A stretch of DNA of 22,566 nt from a virus. The number at the start of each line of letters is the position of its first letter. Positions within the stretch are counted from its first letter, which is position 1. The stretch spans positions 1 through 22,566 of the IMG/VR virus record IMGVR_UViG_3300042355_000825; one strand, 5' to 3'. Of the stretch, positions 20,283 through 22,566 are shown one piece after another. Below the pieces are notes generated by a model that searched no databases, had not been told where the DNA came from, and worked only from the letters and a program-made list of their open reading frames with translations. A program made the translations under genes and the position numbers.

Positions 20283-20603
20283 ATGAGCGACTATTACCTC
20301 GACACGATTACGCGGTGTGCGGATATGCCGCTGTTCAAGGCGGCCACGACCGCGACCAGCCAGGCCGCGAAGGCATCGCAGACGCGCGGCAAGAAGTCGG
20401 CCGACCATCGGCGGATCGTCGCCTACCTCGCGGGCCGGGCCGACGGGGCCACCGACGAGGAGATTGCCGACGGCCTGGAGATGAACCCGAGCACGGTAAG
20501 GCCGCGCCGGGGCGAGCTCGTGGAAGACGGCCGCGTCGTCGCGGCCGGCGAGCGGAAGACGAAGAGCGGGCGGCGGGCTGTGGCGTGGAGGGTGAAGCTG
20601 TGA
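20283..20603 (+). CDS. Winged-helix HTH protein
   Basis: ATG 20283 has AGGAAAGG nearby upstream (20269-20276); in-frame upstream residues to 19920 look non-coding. The 106-residue protein has a 35-residue polar N-terminus and then a winged helix: HRRIVAYLAGRADGATDEEIADGLEMNPSTVRPRRGELVEDGRVVAAGERKTKSGRRAVAWRV (residues about 40-102 as two stretches). The TDEEIADGLEM helix and STVRPRRGEL recognition helix are typical of phage MarR-like small regulators. It could control the replication operon that follows directly. Confidence 0.75.
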   Translation: MSDYYLDTITRCADMPLFKAATTATSQAAKASQTRGKKSADHRRIVAYLAGRADGATDEEIADGLEMNPSTVRPRRGELVEDGRVVAAGERKTKSGRRAVAWRVKL

Positions 20604-21088
20604 GCCTTAGCACTACCCGAGAACTTATTGCGTTAAAGGAGCGAGGCCCAGCGGCCGTTGCTCCAATTTGCTGCGAATGGCAAGGGTCTGTTGTACGGAC
20701 GTTTGAATCGTACGAAAAAAACCGCTTGCGTATGTACCGTCGCAAAGAGTGCTTTTTGGCGATGCAGGATTGCGTATTTCCAAAATTGAAAAACGACCTG
20801 CATTACGCATACCTGTTTTCAATCCGCACTTCAAGAAACGTCCGGTTTTACAAAGTCGGCGTTAGTTCTGATGTTTGCAGGCGATTTGATGCGTTTCGCC
20901 ATTCGTTCCCAACTGCCTTTCGTGCTGATGCCGTCAGGGTTGCAGTATTAAGTTTTGAAATAGCGGCAGAGCAAATGGAGCGCAGCGTATTACTTGCGTG
21001 TCACACGCTTTGGGTAGGAGGTGAGTGGCTCCGCGAGGTCATAGCTTCATCGCAACCGACGGGTATGAGGGCTAACGATGGCCGGTGA
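20600..21088 (+). CDS. GIY-YIG superfamily / T5orf172-like protein, lower GC
   Basis: GTG 20600 overlaps the previous stop and has GGAGG about 8 bases upstream. The 162-residue product has HYAYLFSIRTSRNVRFYKVGVSSDVCRRFDAF at about residues 69-99: a strand with Tyr pair, FYKVGVSSD, and Arg94/Arg95, as in the T5orf172/MUG113 branch of GIY-YIG nucleases. Glu127 and GGEW (140-143) fit the later catalytic Glu and the conserved gEW of this group. Codon use and base composition are distinctly AT-richer than in the flanking genes, suggesting recent acquisition. Role (nuclease, homing, host takeover or defence) is unknown. Confidence 0.65.
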   Translation: MSLSTTRELIALKERGPAAVAPICCEWQGSVVRTFESYEKNRLRMYRRKECFLAMQDCVFPKLKNDLHYAYLFSIRTSRNVRFYKVGVSSDVCRRFDAFRHSFPTAFRADAVRVAVLSFEIAAEQMERSVLLACHTLWVGGEWLREVIASSQPTGMRANDGR

Positions 21089-21911
21089 ATGGATCGCGCT
21101 CGACCTGGGCCTCCCCGACAAACCCGAGGTACAGGAGCTCATCGACATCACGGGCGAGCCGGTGGAGGTGGTCGTCTACCGCCTCTACCGCCTCTGGTCG
21201 TGGGCCTCGATGCACTGCGCCGACGGAACGGCCAAAATGACCCTCCCCCGGCTATGCCGGGTGTGCGGGGGAGATGTTTCTTTCTGGCGGGCTGTTGAGT
21301 CCGTCGGTTGGTTGGAGATCGACGAGACGGTCGCCACCGTTGCTGTCCCTGGATGGGATCGCCGGTTCAGCCAGGCGGCCAAGTCGAGAGCCCAGCAAGC
21401 CGACCGATCTCGGGCGTTTGAGGACCGGAATTCCGGCCGAAAACGTCCCCCAGGCCCTTCCGACGCTCACGCGCCGGAACGTCCGACGCCCGAGCGTCGC
21501 AGAGGAGAGGAGATAAGAGGAGAAATTCCTCCTCCTCCGCGCGAGGTTTCGTGGACTGAGATCCAAGCGGCGTGGAACAAGGGGCCCGGCAGGCCGTGGA
21601 AGCCCGCAGAGCCACCTAGCGGCCTCTCGGAGCGTCTTGCGGAGCACGGCTGGGGCGTTGCCGCCCTAGAGGCCATCGAGCGCCTACGGGGCTGCCGTTT
21701 CTTCAAGACCCCGCCCACCCTCTTGCAATTCGTCGGCCAAGGCTTCGTGGCGAAGATCTTGGCCGGCACCTACGACGAGCCGAAAGCCGCCAAGCCCGGC
21801 GGCAGGCACGACGACAAGCCGGCCGCCGTCGGCTTCCAAGGCGACGACCTGGCGGCCTTCGAGGCAGCACGCCGCCGGGAGCTCGCCAAACTCAAGGGGG
21901 CAGTCGCCTAA
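21078..21911 (+). CDS. O-like replication initiator / helicase-loader-type protein
   Basis: The 277-residue protein begins at ATG 21078, overlapping the upstream gene by 11 bases. Residues 1-100 read GEWIALDLGLPDKPEVQELIDITGEPVEVVVYRLYRLWSWASMHCADGTAKM in pieces, then FWRAVESVGWLEIDE, the N-terminal winged-helix of phage replisome organisers. A Pro/Arg-rich linker follows (about 125-160, with PPPPREVSW), then a C-terminal helical part with LQFVGQGFVAKILAG. This layout matches phage replication proteins that bind the origin and load the helicase. A linker of this type often holds the origin inside the gene, but I see no clear set of iterons. Confidence 0.7.
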   Translation: MAGEWIALDLGLPDKPEVQELIDITGEPVEVVVYRLYRLWSWASMHCADGTAKMTLPRLCRVCGGDVSFWRAVESVGWLEIDETVATVAVPGWDRRFSQAAKSRAQQADRSRAFEDRNSGRKRPPGPSDAHAPERPTPERRRGEEIRGEIPPPPREVSWTEIQAAWNKGPGRPWKPAEPPSGLSERLAEHGWGVAALEAIERLRGCRFFKTPPTLLQFVGQGFVAKILAGTYDEPKAAKPGGRHDDKPAAVGFQGDDLAAFEAARRRELAKLKGAVA

Positions 21912-21917
21912 CGCATT

Positions 21918-21942
21918 CGGCGGCGCGAGCCGCCGTGTTTTT
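21918..21942 (+). terminator. Intrinsic terminator after the replication gene
   Basis: CGGCGGC and GCCGCCG pair perfectly around a GCGA tetraloop (21918-21935), followed after TG by TTTTT (21938-21942). The stable stem, GNRA loop and T run 7 bases past the replication gene's stop are a textbook rho-independent terminator. It separates the replication operon from the last two genes. Confidence 0.8.
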
Positions 21943-21963
21943 GTGTCACTGGAGGACGTTTTC

Positions 21964-22260
21964 ATGCGATGGATCGTTTGTTTGTTTCTCATGGCAGCCG
22001 CCGCGACGGTTGCGGCGGATACCGTGGTCGTTCGTCGGCCCGTGGCGATCGTCACGGCCCAAGATCACGCCGTCGTGATCGCCAGGCGTGGGGCGCTCGT
22101 GCATAGCCAATGCAGCCAGACCGAAGGGATCGGCATGGGCAGCACGCCCGAGGCGGCTCGTAGGGCGTGTTGTTTCTTTGGGCAGCGCCAGATCATCGAA
22201 GAGGGCGTTGCCTACTCACCCGTTACTCGCCGCTGGTACGCGGTGATTCGGTACAGGTGA
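21964..22260 (+). CDS. Small secreted protein
   Basis: ATG 21964 has GGAGG 8 bases upstream (21951-21955); the in-frame 21943 start lies before the ribosome binding site. The 98-residue product has a signal peptide (MRWIVCLFLMAAAATVAAD, cut probably after residue 18). The mature part is beta-rich, with RRPVAIVTAQDHAVVIARRG, then a Cys pair (ARRACCFFGQRQ) and QCSQTEG, ending in TRRWYAVIRYR. It is secreted or anchored in the envelope. Together with the Cys, it may bind a surface component. No family recognised. Confidence 0.65.
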   Translation: MRWIVCLFLMAAAATVAADTVVVRRPVAIVTAQDHAVVIARRGALVHSQCSQTEGIGMGSTPEAARRACCFFGQRQIIEEGVAYSPVTRRWYAVIRYR

Positions 22261-22263
22261 ACC

Positions 22264-22566
22264 ATGGGCCGCATGTCCAGACAGAAGGGCAAGCGCGGCG
22301 AACGTGAGGCGGCAGCCGAGCTCGGCAACGTGTTCGGCTGCCCCTCGCGTCGTGGCGTGCAATACCATGGCGGGCCAGAGTCGCCTGACGTGGTGCTCGA
22401 AGGCGTCAACGTACACGTCGAGGCCAAACGCACCGAAAAGCTATCGCTATGGGCAGCCATCGAGCAGGCGTGTAGCGACGCACCAGAGGGCAAGGTGCCG
22501 ATGGTGTGGCACAAGTGCAACAGGCGCGAAAGCGTCGTGATCGTGCGTACGAGCGACCTTGGCAGG
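22264..22566 (+). CDS. Hjc-like PD-(D/E)xK Holliday-junction resolvase, 3'-truncated by window
   Basis: The frame starts at ATG 22264 and runs off the window with 101 residues seen. It begins MGRMSRQKGKRGEREAAAEL, then a stretch with SRRGVQYHG and GPESPDVVLEGVNVHVEAKR. Glu13, Asp42 (PD), Glu53 and Lys55 (ExK) build the nuclease site; QA near 68-69 and an Arg/Lys-rich part follow. This is the archaeal-type Hjc layout used by many phages for branch resolution. The C-terminus (VVIVRTSDLGR) matches the family end closely, so little may be missing. Confidence 0.75.
   Translation, partial: MGRMSRQKGKRGEREAAAELGNVFGCPSRRGVQYHGGPESPDVVLEGVNVHVEAKRTEKLSLWAAIEQACSDAPEGKVPMVWHKCNRRESVVIVRTSDLGR

Overview
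The window is one continuous stretch of a temperate tailed-phage genome, most likely a siphovirus. The DNA is GC-rich, genes are packed with ATGA, TAATG and GTGA junctions, and a long TP901-type tape measure protein, an integrase/excisionase pair, a repressor-like regulator and a replication/recombination module are all present. A Planctomycetota host is my best inference. It rests on the KWLRRS box in both tyrosine recombinases, the Cys-rich small proteins and the style of the tail-tip proteins, none of which I could check against a database. No terminase, portal or capsid gene is visible; these should lie to the left.

Layout. (1) 1-6634, tail: a 5'-truncated tail assembly chaperone with its -1 frame extension, the tape measure protein, then three to four tail-tip or baseplate-like proteins, one with a CxxCCxxC N-terminus. 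(2) 6644-10108, accessory and enzyme block: a GT71-like glycosyltransferase, a small HExxH protein, a calcineurin-like phosphoesterase, a DUF6378-like protein and small unknowns. (3) 10109-14292: two diverged tandem paralogues, then a run of small membrane or exported proteins that surrounds a membrane-anchored papain-like cysteine protease and includes a Cys-rich protein. This is where a lysis cassette would be expected, but I recognise no endolysin. (4) 14289-15606, minus strand: integrase, an excisionase-like HTH protein and a 47-aa small gene, with a 43-bp palindrome between the last two. (5) 15607-16320: a tRNA-Arg(ACG) 3' part lacking a good 5' half (putative attP), an XRE-family regulator and several perfect inverted repeats (operators). 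(6) 16321-22566, plus-strand early operon(s): HTH protein, phage-encoded CsrA, Sak4-like ATPase, SSB-like protein ending DDIPF, a second tyrosine recombinase, winged-helix protein, a lower-GC GIY-YIG/T5orf172-like protein, an O-like replication initiator, a terminator, a secreted protein and an Hjc-like PD-(D/E)xK resolvase cut off by the window end.

Integrase and the tRNA fragment lie between late genes on one side and early genes on the other. This is the attP order of an unintegrated (virion or circular) genome, not that of a prophage with host DNA beside int.

The most interesting points are the phage CsrA with a leader carrying a CAAGGATG motif and a perfect 7-bp hairpin presenting CGGA in its loop (likely autoregulation and perhaps control of the early operon); the membrane papain-like protease; the Cys-rich protein; the noncanonical frame change before the tape measure gene; and a small minus-strand gene that shares its stop tetranucleotide CTAG with the late operon.
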